Source of the DNA: Gammaproteobacteria bacterium
GTDB lineage: Bacteria; Pseudomonadota; Gammaproteobacteria; Arenicellales; Poriferihabitantaceae
Direction: 5' to 3'
Length of the DNA stretch: 64,000 bases
NCBI GenBank assembly: GCA_028066695.1
Contig: JALCBG010000003.1
Span: 3,043-67,042 of the forward strand
Numbering within the stretch: position 1 is the stretch's first letter; each line of letters begins with the position of its first letter. Position numbers and translations under genes: made by a program. Shown one piece after another: positions 1 to 9,712 of this stretch. Below the pieces are notes generated by a model. The model did no database searches. It had not been told where the DNA came from and worked only from the letters and a program-made list of their open reading frames with translations.

Positions 1-481
1 CCGCGGAGGTTTTCGCGGAAGATTTTTTCGCGGTGGTTTTCTTTGCCGAAGTTTTCGCGGAAGATTTTTTTGCCGAAGATTTCTTCGCGGCTTTTTTCGC
101 AGAGGTTTTCTCCGGAGTTTTTTCCCCGGCGGTTTTCGCGGAGGTTTTCTTCGCCGGCTTTTTGCCGGTGAATTTTTCGCCGCCGATTGCGGTGATCTGA
201 ATCTCGGTGTAGGACTGGCGGTGGCCGATGGTGCGGCGGTAGCCTTTGCGCCGCTTCATCTTGAACACGCGGATTTTTTCGCCGCGGCCATGCGACAAAA
301 CTTTCGCCGAAACTTCGGTCTTGGCCGCAGGCGCGCCGGCCGCGACATCGCCGCCGTTCGCCACCAGCAGCACGCGCGGGCGCACCGAGGCGCCGGCTTC
401 GGCCGCCAGTTTTTCCACTTTGAGTTTGTCTCCGAGGGCGACTTTGTACTGCTTGCCGCCGGTTTCAATTACTGCGTACAT
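1..481 (-). CDS. rplU: 50S ribosomal protein L21 with Lys/Ala-rich tail (partial, runs off window)
   Basis: This is ribosomal protein L21, which binds 23S rRNA in the large subunit. The start at 481 opens with [14 protein letters not shown], the classic L21 N-terminus, and a good AGGAG ribosome site lies just upstream. The core ends near residue 105 with the conserved [13 protein letters not shown] segment. L21 is normally about 103 residues, but this frame stays open to the window edge (160 codons) and continues as repeats of the type [10 protein letters not shown]. That is a histone H1-like basic tail like the one on RpsB at the other end of the window. The gene is divergent from ispB, as in many Gammaproteobacteria, and rpmA would be expected beyond the edge. 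The core identification is certain; the role of the tail is unknown. Confidence 0.95.
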   Translation of the reverse strand, partial: MYAVIETGGKQYKVALGDKLKVEKLAAEAGASVRPRVLLVANGGDVAAGAPAAKTEVSAKVLSHGRGEKIRVFKMKRRKGYRRTIGHRQSYTEIQITAIGGEKFTGKKPAKKTSAKTAGEKTPEKTSAKKAAKKSSAKKSSAKTSAKKTTAKKSSAKTSA

Positions 482-625
482 TTTGCGGGACTCCTGAAAG
501 GAGGCGGAGTATACCCGCCCGCGCCCGCGCCGTCAACCGAATGCCGCCGGAAATGCGAAATTTTTCGGGCGCAAATTGCCGGTTCGGAGCGGCTGCGGGA
601 CCGCCGCAGACCGCCCCAAGTCGGC

Positions 626-631
626 TACAAT
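626..631 (+). promoter_or_regulatory. Probable -10 element (TACAAT) for ispB
   Basis: TACAAT lies 26 bases before the ispB ATG inside GGCTACAATCCCGC. The same TACAATCC string precedes two other plus-strand genes in this window at a similar distance. The -35 region is not convincing, so the call rests on the -10 and its position. Confidence 0.4.
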
Positions 632-657
632 CCCGCTTCCACCCCGCCACCACCGCC

Positions 658-1671
658 ATGACCCAGTCCCACGCGGCCGCGCAAATCGCGCCGCCCGAGC
701 CCGATCTCCTGCTGCAATCGGCGACCGATTTGGTCGCGCCGGAATTGGAGGCGGTCGACCGCGTCATCCGCGCGCGGCTGGACTCGGACATTGAATTGAT
801 CCGCGCGCTCGGCGCGCACATCATCCAAAGCGGCGGCAAACGGCTGCGCCCGATGATTTTGCTGCTGAGCGCGAAAGCCGCCGGCTGCCGCGGCGACCAC
901 CACATCCTGCTCGCCGCGGTGATTGAATTCATTCACACCGCGACGCTGCTGCACGACGACGTGGTGGACGCCTCGGCGATGCGCCGCGGGCGCGCCACCG
1001 CCAACCAAATCTGGGGCAACCAGTCCAGTGTGCTGGTCGGCGACTTTCTCTATTCGCGCGCGTTTGAAATGATGATTGAGCCGGGCAACATGGAAGTCAT
1101 GCGCATTCTCGCCGCGACCACCAACACCATCGCCGAGGGCGAGGTGATGCAATTAATGAACATGCGCTCGGCCTCCACCGGCGAGGCCGAATACCTGGAA
1201 ACCATCCGCCGAAAAACCGCGGCGCTTTTTGCCGCGGCGGCGCAACTCGGCGCGGTCATCGGCGCGCGCGACGACTGGGCGCCGGCGCTCGCCGCATACG
1301 GCGGCGCGCTCGGCGACGCCTTTCAATTGACCGACGACATGCTGGATTACACCGCCGACAGCGGCGCGCTCGGCAAAAACGCCGGCGACGATTTGGCCGA
1401 GGGCAAGCCGACGCTGCCGCTGATTCACGCCATGCGCCGCGGCGATTCGCGCCAGCGCGCGACGCTGCGCCGCGCGATTGAAAACGGCGAGCGCGAGCGG
1501 CTCGGCGAAGTGCTGGAAATCCTTGCATCCACCGGCGCATTGGATTACACTGCGGAACTCGCGCGGCGGCGCGCGGCGGAGGCCGCCGATGCGCTCGCCG
1601 CCATCGGCGAATCGCCGGCAAAACAAGCGCTGATTTCGCTCGCCGATTTTGCGGCGCGGCGCGGGCGCTGA
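658..1671 (+). CDS. ispB: Octaprenyl diphosphate synthase (long-chain polyprenyl synthase)
   Basis: This enzyme extends farnesyl diphosphate with isopentenyl diphosphate to make the ubiquinone side chain, in the cytoplasm. The 337-residue protein carries both aspartate-rich motifs of trans-prenyl synthases: DDVVD at residues 100-104 and DDMLD at 226-230. It also has the early GGKRLRP segment that binds the diphosphate. The frame is open upstream to 541, but the ATG at 658 gives the usual family length (about 320-340 residues). It is divergent from rplU and followed 12 bases later by a tRNA-Pro gene. Chain length cannot be read from the sequence; octaprenyl is assumed from the family and the context. 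Confidence 0.93.
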   Translation: MTQSHAAAQIAPPEPDLLLQSATDLVAPELEAVDRVIRARLDSDIELIRALGAHIIQSGGKRLRPMILLLSAKAAGCRGDHHILLAAVIEFIHTATLLHDDVVDASAMRRGRATANQIWGNQSSVLVGDFLYSRAFEMMIEPGNMEVMRILAATTNTIAEGEVMQLMNMRSASTGEAEYLETIRRKTAALFAAAAQLGAVIGARDDWAPALAAYGGALGDAFQLTDDMLDYTADSGALGKNAGDDLAEGKPTLPLIHAMRRGDSRQRATLRRAIENGERERLGEVLEILASTGALDYTAELARRRAAEAADALAAIGESPAKQALISLADFAARRGR

Positions 1672-1683
1672 ACGGCACGACAA

Positions 1684-1760
1684 CGGGGTGTAGCTCAGAC
1701 TGGTAGAGCACTGCCTTCGGGAGGCAGGGGCCGGAGGTTCAAATCCTCTCACCCCGACCA
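1684..1760 (+). tRNA. tRNA-Pro (anticodon CGG)
   Basis: This is a 77-base cloverleaf with a 7-bp acceptor stem (CGGGGTG with CACCCCG), a D arm, an anticodon stem CTGCC/GGCAG holding loop TTCGGGA, and a T arm with loop TTCAAAT. The 3' end is an encoded ACCA. The anticodon CGG at 1718-1720 reads proline CCG. The loop sequence matches that of E. coli proK as recalled. The gene sits between ispB and the DmdA-like gene and may be co-transcribed with one or both. Confidence 0.96.
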
Positions 1761-1778
1761 GCGTCCGCCGCAACCGCC

Positions 1779-2879
1779 TTGGAAATCTTTCAAACAACCC
1801 GCCTGCGCTGCTCGCCGTTTTACGACGCGACCATCGCCGCCGGCGCCGAAGTGTTCAGCGTCTACAACCGCATGCTGCTGCCCTGCGGCTACGGCGACGC
1901 CGAGGCCGAATACTGGCGCTTGTTGCGCGGCGTTTCCATGTGGGATGTGGCGGTGCAGCGGCAGGGGGAATTGCGCGGCGCCGACGCCGGCCGCCTCGCG
2001 CAAATTTTGACGACGCGCGACATCTCCACCACCGAGGCCGGGCGCGGAAAATACGCCCCGCTATGCAGCCACAACGGCGTGCTGATCAACGACCCGGTGC
2101 TGCTGAAATTGGCGGACGACCGCTACTGGCTTTCCATCGCCGATTCCGACATTCTCTTCTGGGCGCGCGCGGTCGCCGCCGAGCGCGGATTGAACGCGCG
2201 CGTCTTTGAGCCGGATGTTTCGCCGCTCGCGCTGCAGGGGCCGAAAGCCGAGGAAGTCGCCGCGGCGATTTTCGGCGACTGGGTGCGCGAGTTAAAATTT
2301 TTCGCGTTTCGCGAAACGCAGGCCGGCGATATTCCGCTCATCGTGGCGCGCTCCGGCTGGTCCAAGCAGGGCGGCTTTGAGTTGTATCTGACGGACGGTT
2401 CGCGCGGCGGCGAGTTGTGGAATTTGGTGAGCGAGGCCGGGCGGCCGTGGGACATCGGGCCCGGCTACCCCAACGGCACCGAGCGCATTGAAAGCGGCCT
2501 TTTGTCCTGGGGCGGCGACACCGACGACGCGACCAACCCGTATGAAGTGCGCCTCGGAAAATATGTGGACCTGGATGTCGGCGACGAAGTAATCGGCATC
2601 AAAGCGCTCCGCGAAATCCACGCGCGCGGCGCGGCGCGCCACCAACTCGGCCTGCTGCTGGACGGAGACGAACCGTCGCCGCCGCATGCGCTGTGGTATT
2701 CGGTGCGGCGCGAATCAAAACACGTCGGCGACATGACCTGCGGTACCTGGTCGCCGCGCCTGAAACGCAACATCGGCTTCGCCCTGCTGGCGCGCGACAT
2801 CCTTCCGGGCGCGCGCGTGGAAGTGCTCAAGGACGGCGACGAAATCGGCGCGGATGTGGTGGAGTTGCCGTTTTTATAA
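1779..2879 (+). CDS. dmdA: DmdA-like dimethylsulfoniopropionate demethylase / GcvT-family protein
   Basis: This is a tetrahydrofolate-dependent aminomethyltransferase-fold protein of 366 residues, the usual DmdA length (about 370). DmdA moves a methyl group from DMSP to tetrahydrofolate, so that marine bacteria use algal DMSP without releasing dimethyl sulfide. Several segments resemble Pelagibacter DmdA as I recall it: VYNRMLLP near residue 30, MWDVAVQRQ, the NDPVLLKL/SIADSD stretch, and ARSGWSKQGGFELYL. The start is TTG at 1779, only 18 bases after the tRNA and with no clear ribosome site. The first ATG (1869) would remove conserved sequence. No dmdB, dmdC or dmdD lies nearby. A related GcvT-family demethylase with another substrate cannot be excluded. 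Confidence 0.68.
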   Translation: MEIFQTTRLRCSPFYDATIAAGAEVFSVYNRMLLPCGYGDAEAEYWRLLRGVSMWDVAVQRQGELRGADAGRLAQILTTRDISTTEAGRGKYAPLCSHNGVLINDPVLLKLADDRYWLSIADSDILFWARAVAAERGLNARVFEPDVSPLALQGPKAEEVAAAIFGDWVRELKFFAFRETQAGDIPLIVARSGWSKQGGFELYLTDGSRGGELWNLVSEAGRPWDIGPGYPNGTERIESGLLSWGGDTDDATNPYEVRLGKYVDLDVGDEVIGIKALREIHARGAARHQLGLLLDGDEPSPPHALWYSVRRESKHVGDMTCGTWSPRLKRNIGFALLARDILPGARVEVLKDGDEIGADVVELPFL

Positions 2880-2904
2880 CCGCGCAAAACCGCCCTATCG
2901 GGCG

Positions 2905-4588
2905 CTACGGCTTTAGCGCGTCTATCGCGGCTTTCACCGCGTCCGCGTCGGTGGCGGCGGTTTGACCGTCCAGGAGTTCGGCGTTGTCGGTAACATCCAT
3001 CAAGTGGCGCGCGATGAGAATGCCGTCGGCCGGAGTAACCGCACCGGAAGCGTCCACATCCAGCGCGCTGCGGTTTGCGTCCAAGTGCGCGGTGATGCGC
3101 GTTGCGTCGTCGGCGTCCAAGCCGGACAGGTCTGCAGTCAGGTCGGCGCCGCGCAGGCCGAGCAGATAACGCGTGACAACGACGCCGTCAATCCAGTCGG
3201 CGTCGGAATCGGCGTCCAAGTCAATGTGAAACGCCACGGGAGCGCCCTGCGCTTCGGCGCTCCAATCGCTCATGCCGCCGGTGAATTGCGCGCGCACTTG
3301 GACCGCATAAGTTGTGCCGTTGGTCAGGCTCGCGATGCGATAGGAGACCGCGCCGCCCGCGGTCTCCGCGGCGTCGTCGGAGTCGTAGTTGGCGTCGGCT
3401 GCGGCGCGCCAGCGCACGCTGTAGGTCAATTCGCCGTCGGCGGCGCCGCCGCCGTCGGCCGGCGGCATCCACATTGCAAGCAGCGCGCCGTCGGTCGCCG
3501 CGGCTTGCAGTTGCCTCGGAACGCCGGGCGCGGCGAGGGGTCTGCCGGCCGCCGATGCCGTCCACTGTCCGACACCGAGGGCATTGACCGCGGCGATTTG
3601 CACCTGGTAATTCACGCCGTTGGTCAGCGAGGACAAAATATATTCGGCGGCGTTTGCGCTGTTTTGGAATGTCCAGCCCATCCTCGGCGGCGCGGCCCGA
3701 AGACGGAGTGTGCTCCCAATCGCTGTCGTCGTTGTCATTTGACCAGCGGTAGCGGTAGCCGGTGATCGCCTTGCCGCCGTCGTCGGCCGGCGCCGTCCAT
3801 GAAAGCGTCAACACGCCGTCCCCCCGCGCCGCCGCCAAATTGGTTGCCGCCAAAGGCGGTATTACCTCCCTCGGAACGGCGCGCTGCGAATCAGCCCAGC
3901 CGCCGGTGCCGAAAGTGTTCGCCGCGGCGACTTGGACTTCGTAGGTGGTGCCGGCGGTGAGTTCGGGAATCGTGTGCGTCCTTGCGGACGCTCCGCCGGG
4001 AATATCGGCGCCGGCTTTGCCGCCGGTGTTGGAATACGTTGCGCTCGCATCCGCCGTTTTCCAGCGGACTTTGTAGCCGATGATGTCCGTGCCGTTGGTG
4101 TCGGTCGGCGGATCCCAAGCGAGATCGATGGAGCCGCGGTCCGCGGTTGCGCGGAAACTCGTCGGGTCGTCGGAGTGACCATCGCCGTGGCGAATGAGGA
4201 CCAACGTATAGTCTCTTGTGGCGCCGGATTTGGACACACGAACCACGCGAGTTCTGACCCCGCGGATAAAACGAACCTTCACTGCAACACCCGATGGAAG
4301 AGGAATGGATAGTGTGGGCGTGACTTGCAAAATGATGGTTGCATCCGCATCGGATGCGGTCGCCGTCACAAATACATATGGAAAAGTGATGCCGCTTACA
4401 ATGATGGTCGAACCCGTGCCGGTGCTCAGAACCTTGCCATGCGGATCAGCAACCACAAGGGAGCTCAGCGTCGGCGCCGGAGTTTGCGCCCATGCGCCCC
4501 CCGCAAAAAATGCGGCAAGCATCACCGCCGCCGCGCGCCCGCGCACGCCGCGCATTTTTCGATTCTGGTTGTTGCCAATTTCACGCAT
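2905..4588 (-). pseudogene. Secreted fibronectin type III / dockerin-like protein, one-base frameshift
   Basis: Two overlapping minus-strand frames together make one protein of about 560 residues. It has a signal peptide (hydrophobic stretch ending AGGAWAQ), a short N-terminal domain, about four FnIII repeats and a C-terminal pair of EF-hand/dockerin-like motifs (DGVVVTRYLLGLRG, then DGILIARHLMDVT). The first frame is FnIII down to LDIP and then turns basic. The second resumes at QNSANAAEYILSSLTNG. Removing one base of the GG at 3666-3667 restores a continuous FnIII, as judged from the homologous domains at 42993-45332. This may be a real pseudogene or a sequencing error. Translation may begin at the internal ATG at 4555, because the 4588 start lies only 8 bases from a possible TATTAT -10. 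Confidence 0.78.
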
Positions 4589-4626
4589 AAACCGATAATA
4601 CCCGCTCCCGCCGAAACATTCCTCCG

Positions 4627-6162
4627 CTACACGATAACGCCCACCCCGTCGCGGCGCGGGTCGCCGAGCGCGGATATTTTTTCGCCCGCTTTTCGTTCGG
4701 CGACATGCACGCCGCCGAAAAACATGTTCGGCTCTTCAAACACGCGGTGATTCGGAAACGCATTTTGCATTTCGCGCTGCGCCGGCATTCCGGATTCCAG
4801 ATACAACGCGTCATTTTCAATGTGCATGCGCGGCGCGGCCAGCGCCTCGGGCAAATCCATGCCGAAATCTACGAGGTTGCTGACCACCTGCAAAATCGCG
4901 CTGCGAATGCGGTTGGAGCCGCCCGAGCCGAGCGCGGCCTCATAATCGTTCCCGAGCAAAATTCCCGGCGCCATCATGGAAGACATGCGCCGGTTCGGCC
5001 GCCAGCGGTGAAAACCGCCGGGATTTAAATCTTCTTCACCGAGCATGTTGTTCAGCATGAAACCGGCGCCGGGCAACAGAACGCCGCAGCCTTCGCCGTT
5101 GGAAACCGTGAGCGAGGCGGTGTTGTTCGCCGAATCCATCGCGCTGATGTGCGTGGTGCCGCGCGCGGCGCGCAGCGCCGAACCGGGCGGCGGAACTTTG
5201 CGGCGGTATTGCGCGAGCAATTCCGGATGCAGCAATTCGTCGCTGGGGCCGTCGGAAAAATGCCGGCTGCGCGCCTCGCAGGTCGCGCGCAGCGCGGCGG
5301 AGAGCGCGCGGCAATGCGCGCCGCCGCCGTGTCCGTCCGCGCCGAGGCCGGACTGCTTCAGCAATTCCAATCCGAAAGCGACCAGCAAACCGCCGGCGCT
5401 CGGCGCCGGGTTGGTCAGCAGGCGGCGGCCGTGGTATGCAATTTCCAGCGGCGCGCGTACATGGGTTTGGTATGCGCGCATGTCGGCGCGCGTCAAAAAG
5501 CCGCGGTCGCGGCACTGCTCGGCGACCGCGGCCGCGATTTCCCCTTCGTAAAAAAACGCCTCACCCTCGCGCGCCAATGTCTCCAGAAAGTCGGCGAGTT
5601 GCGGGTTGGTAAACATGTCGCCCGGCTGCGCCAATTCACCGGGGCAACTCGCGCTTTGGAAAAGTGGGAACACCGACTCGCTGCGAAAAATCGGGCCGAC
5701 CAATTTCACCAGATAGGATTGAAACGCGTTGACCTCAACGCCGGCGCGCGCCATCTCGGCCGCCGGGCGAACCAACTCGGCCATCGGCAGCGTGCCGAGT
5801 TCGCGGTGCGCGCCGAACATGCCGCGCACCGCGCCGGGCGCCGCGCAGGAGCCGAGGCCGATGTGAAACTCCTGCTGCGCCGCGCCGAAATCCACGGTGA
5901 CCGAAAAGAAATCCAACTCGCGGCCGCGCGCGTCCGGCTTGGCGCGCGGGGTGTGCGCGAAAAAATCAAACATGCGCGCCCTCCCGCGCGCGTCCCGCGC
6001 GAGCAAATACCCGCCGCCGCCCGGCGAAGCGAGCACCGGCTCGGCAACGCATGCCGCAAAAAAGCCGGCGATCGCCGCGTCAAACGCGTTGCCGCCGGCG
6101 CGCAGCATTTCGGCGGCGGCCTCGGCGGTCAGCCGGTGGCCGGCGGCGACCGCGCCTTTCAC
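4627..6162 (-). CDS. ggt: Gamma-glutamyltransferase family protein (Ntn hydrolase)
   Basis: This family cleaves or transfers the gamma-glutamyl group of glutathione and related compounds after self-cleavage into two subunits. The 511-residue protein has the small-subunit start GTTHISAMD. Thr336 is the expected nucleophile and new N-terminus. Further family features are GGGGYLLARD near residue 48, NPAPSAGG near 251 and MSSMMAPGILL late in the protein. No signal peptide is visible, so it is probably cytoplasmic, unlike periplasmic E. coli Ggt. The start is GTG at 6162. The gene follows cysK on the same strand by 45 bases, which would fit sulfur or glutathione turnover. The exact substrate is unknown. 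Confidence 0.85.
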   Translation of the reverse strand: MKGAVAAGHRLTAEAAAEMLRAGGNAFDAAIAGFFAACVAEPVLASPGGGGYLLARDARGRARMFDFFAHTPRAKPDARGRELDFFSVTVDFGAAQQEFHIGLGSCAAPGAVRGMFGAHRELGTLPMAELVRPAAEMARAGVEVNAFQSYLVKLVGPIFRSESVFPLFQSASCPGELAQPGDMFTNPQLADFLETLAREGEAFFYEGEIAAAVAEQCRDRGFLTRADMRAYQTHVRAPLEIAYHGRRLLTNPAPSAGGLLVAFGLELLKQSGLGADGHGGGAHCRALSAALRATCEARSRHFSDGPSDELLHPELLAQYRRKVPPPGSALRAARGTTHISAMDSANNTASLTVSNGEGCGVLLPGAGFMLNNMLGEEDLNPGGFHRWRPNRRMSSMMAPGILLGNDYEAALGSGGSNRIRSAILQVVSNLVDFGMDLPEALAAPRMHIENDALYLESGMPAQREMQNAFPNHRVFEEPNMFFGGVHVAERKAGEKISALGDPRRDGVGVIV

Positions 6163-6207
6163 CGCTTCCCCGTCATGACTTTTCCGGCGGGAATTTTTTT
6201 GCGCGCG

Positions 6208-7119
<912 letters not shown>

Positions 7120-7234
7120 GTCGTTCGGGCCGAAATGGCGCGCCATGATAACAGGCGAGGGAATGCCGGCCGCGTACGCTTTCGTGTTCCGTGATCTTCC
7201 ACACGCGCCTTGTTTTTCGTTCGGCGAAAACCAC

Positions 7235-8047
7235 TCACCGCTGGCACCGCCCGCAGAAAAAAGTGGAGCGCTGGCCGACAATTTCGCAGCGGATTTTTCC
7301 GCGGCAGCGGAAGCAGGTTTGGCCTTCGCGGTCATAGACCGTCAATTCCTGTTCAAAATAACCGGGCAGGCCGTCGGCGTTGGAGAAGTCGCGAATGGTG
7401 GAGCCGCCGCGGGCGATGGCGCGCGCGAGGATTTTTTTCACCGACTCGCACAGGCGGCGGTAGCGCGGTTCGCTGATGCGGTGGCAGGCGCGCAGCGGGT
7501 GAATGCCGGCGTCAAAAAGCGCCTCAGACGCGTAGATGTTGCCGACGCCGGTGACCACGCGGCCGTTCATCAGCAGGATTTTTACCGCGCAGGTGCGGCC
7601 GCGCGAGGAGGCGCGCAAATACGCGCCGTTGAATTCGGCCGACAGCGGCTCGACGCCGAGCATGCGAATGCGCTCGTGCTGCATCGGGTCGCCGCCGCAC
7701 CACAGCAGGCAGCCGAAGCGGCGCGGGTCGCGGTAGCGCACCACGCGGCCGCGGTCGGTGAGCAGGTCGTAATGGTCATGCGGCGCGACCGCCGCGCCCT
7801 GCGCGAGCGTGCGGAACGAGCCGGACATGCCGAGGTGCATCAGCAGCGCGCCGCGGTCCAGATAGAGCAGCATGTATTTTCCGCGCCGCCGCATGCGCGT
7901 CACCGTCCGCCCGCGCACCTTCGCCTCCAGCCGCGGCTCTATCGGCCAGCGCAACCGCCGCTCGCGCACCACCAGCCGAATTTTTGCGCCAAGCAAATCG
8001 GGGCGAATGCCGTTCAGCGTGGTTTCCACTTCGGGAAGTTCGGGCAT
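7235..8047 (-). CDS. mutM: Formamidopyrimidine-DNA glycosylase (Fpg)
   Basis: This base-excision repair enzyme removes 8-oxoguanine and formamidopyrimidines and nicks the abasic site. The 270-residue protein starts MPELPEVE, with Pro2 as the catalytic nucleophile and Glu3. It has the conserved VGNIYASE motif, and the C-terminal zinc finger is complete (CFRCRG, then CGRCQR). An upstream in-frame ATG would add MYR and hide Pro2, so 8047 is the start. It is divergent from the ferredoxin-type reductase gene, with 37 bases between the two starts. Confidence 0.97.
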   Translation of the reverse strand: MPELPEVETTLNGIRPDLLGAKIRLVVRERRLRWPIEPRLEAKVRGRTVTRMRRRGKYMLLYLDRGALLMHLGMSGSFRTLAQGAAVAPHDHYDLLTDRGRVVRYRDPRRFGCLLWCGGDPMQHERIRMLGVEPLSAEFNGAYLRASSRGRTCAVKILLMNGRVVTGVGNIYASEALFDAGIHPLRACHRISEPRYRRLCESVKKILARAIARGGSTIRDFSNADGLPGYFEQELTVYDREGQTCFRCRGKIRCEIVGQRSTFFCGRCQR

Positions 8048-8051
8048 GCGA

Positions 8052-8057
8052 TACAAT
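8052..8057 (+). promoter_or_regulatory. Probable -10 element (TACAAT) for the reductase-wrbA pair
   Basis: GATACAATCC lies in the 37-base mutM/reductase divergent gap, 27 bases before the reductase ATG. An identical GATACAATCC precedes ghrA. The -35 would fall inside mutM and is not clear. Confidence 0.4.
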
Positions 8058-8084
8058 CCGTCCTCGCGCGCATTCTACAACCGA

Positions 8085-9110
8085 ATGTCCTTCACCGTCA
8101 CCAACCGGCGCAACCAAAGCGCGTTCACCGCCAACCCGGGCGAGACCATTCTCGACGCGGCGCTGCGCGACAAGCGCGTGTTTCCCTACGGCTGCCGCAA
8201 CGGCGCGTGCGGCGCGTGCAAGTCAACGCTGGCTTCGGGCAAAGTGGATTACGGCGAATACGAGGAGTTCGCGCTGAGCGCGGGCGAAATCGCGCAGGGC
8301 AAGGTGCTGCTGTGCCAGGCGGTGCCGCTGGAGGATGTGGTCATAGACGCCGAAGAGATCATGGCCGGCGCCGACATTCGCATTCGCATGCTGCCGTGCC
8401 GCGTACTGCGGATGGAAAAGGCGGCGAAGGATGTGATGCGCGTTTTTTTGATGCCGCCGAAATCGCAGGAATTTAATTTTGTTCCGGGGCAGTATATCGA
8501 CATCATCATGAAGGACGGCCAGCGCCGCAGTTTTTCGGCGGCCAATTTGCCGGAGCGCGCGCGCGAAGAGGGGCTGGAACTGCACATTCGCCATGTGCCG
8601 GGCGGCCGTTTTACGCCGCGCGTGTTCGCCGCCATGCGCGAGCGCGATTTGCTTCGCTTTGAGGGGCCGTTCGGCACTTATTTTTTGCGCGAAGACGGGG
8701 CGCGCCCGGTGATTATGGTGGCCGGCGGCACCGGCTTCGCGCCGGTCAAGGCGCTCATAGAACAGGCGCTCGCGGCCGATCCGGCGCGGCGCATTCATTT
8801 TTTTTGGGGCGCGCGCGATGAACAAGATGTGTACATGCACGCCCTCGCCGAAGAGTGGGCGCGCGCGCGGGAAAATTTTCTGTATACGCCGGTGCTGTCC
8901 GAGCCGGATGCAGACGGCGCGTGGCGCGGCGCGCGCGGCTGGGTGCACGAAAGCGTGCTCGCCGCGTATGACGACTTCGCCGAATTTGACGTGTATGCGA
9001 GCGGGCCGCCGGTGATGGTGGACGCGGTGCGCGACGGACTCGGCGCGAAAGGCATGCGCGCCGAACGGTTTTTCTTTGACTCGTTCACTTACGCCCCGCG
9101 CGAGCCGTGA
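8085..9110 (+). CDS. 2Fe-2S ferredoxin-type NAD(P)H oxidoreductase (CDP-glucoseen reductase/phenol hydroxylase reductase type)
   Basis: This 341-residue electron-transfer flavoprotein passes electrons from NAD(P)H through FAD to an N-terminal 2Fe-2S centre. The ferredoxin domain (residues 1-90) has the plant-type cluster motif CRNGACGACKS and a fourth Cys in VLLCQAV. The FAD domain has RRSFSAANLP, and the NAD domain has AGGTGFAPVKALIEQ followed by YASGPPVMV. This layout is typical of AscD-like reductases, and no partner oxygenase or dehydratase is nearby. It shares a GTGA stop/start overlap with wrbA downstream. Its physiological electron acceptor is unknown. Confidence 0.85.
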   Translation: MSFTVTNRRNQSAFTANPGETILDAALRDKRVFPYGCRNGACGACKSTLASGKVDYGEYEEFALSAGEIAQGKVLLCQAVPLEDVVIDAEEIMAGADIRIRMLPCRVLRMEKAAKDVMRVFLMPPKSQEFNFVPGQYIDIIMKDGQRRSFSAANLPERAREEGLELHIRHVPGGRFTPRVFAAMRERDLLRFEGPFGTYFLREDGARPVIMVAGGTGFAPVKALIEQALAADPARRIHFFWGARDEQDVYMHALAEEWARARENFLYTPVLSEPDADGAWRGARGWVHESVLAAYDDFAEFDVYASGPPVMVDAVRDGLGAKGMRAERFFFDSFTYAPREP

Positions 9111-9712
9111 AAAAAATTCTGGTCCTGTATTACTCGCGCCACGGCTCGGTGCGCGCGCTGGCGCGCTGCGCCGCGGCCGGAGTCGGGCGCGTGGACGGCT
9201 GCGAGGCGGTGGTGCGCGCGCTGCCGGAAGTGTCGGCGGTGTCCGAGGCGGGCGCGGGCGAAATTCCGGAGCGCGGCGACGCGTATGCGACGCTCGCCGA
9301 TTTGGAAAATTGCGACGGACTGCTGGTCGGAAGCCCGACGCGCTTCGGCGCGGCCGCGTCGGCGCTCGGCTATTTTTTCGAGCAGAGTTCCGGGCTGTGG
9401 ATGAGCGGCGCGCTGGAAGGCAAGCCGGCCGGCGCGTTCACCTCAAGCGCGAGCATGCACGGCGGGCAGGAGAGCACGCTGCTGGCGATGATGCGCCCGC
9501 TGCTGCACCACGGCATGGTCATAGTCGGCATTCCGTTCCACGGCACCGCGCTCGCGCAAACCCGCGGCGGCGGCACGCCGTATGGCGCGAGCCATGTCGC
9601 TGGCGCGGACGGCTCGCTGCCGCTTGGCGACGATGAAAAAAGCCTCGCCGAAACGCTCGGGCGGCGGGTCGCGCGCTGCGCGCTGGCGCTCGGCGCTATA
9701 ACAGCGACTTGA
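9107..9712 (+). CDS. wrbA: NAD(P)H:quinone oxidoreductase, WrbA type
   Basis: This is a flavodoxin-like FMN protein of 201 residues that reduces quinones by two electrons and protects against redox cycling. It begins with the FMN phosphate-binding stretch VLYYSRHGSVRALA. Later motifs are GSPTRFG and the SSASMHGGQESTLL segment typical of WrbA. The GTG start overlaps the stop of the upstream reductase, so the two are probably translated together. Its 3' end overlaps the convergent hda gene by 17 bases. Confidence 0.92.
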   Translation: MKKILVLYYSRHGSVRALARCAAAGVGRVDGCEAVVRALPEVSAVSEAGAGEIPERGDAYATLADLENCDGLLVGSPTRFGAAASALGYFFEQSSGLWMSGALEGKPAGAFTSSASMHGGQESTLLAMMRPLLHHGMVIVGIPFHGTALAQTRGGGTPYGASHVAGADGSLPLGDDEKSLAETLGRRVARCALALGAITAT

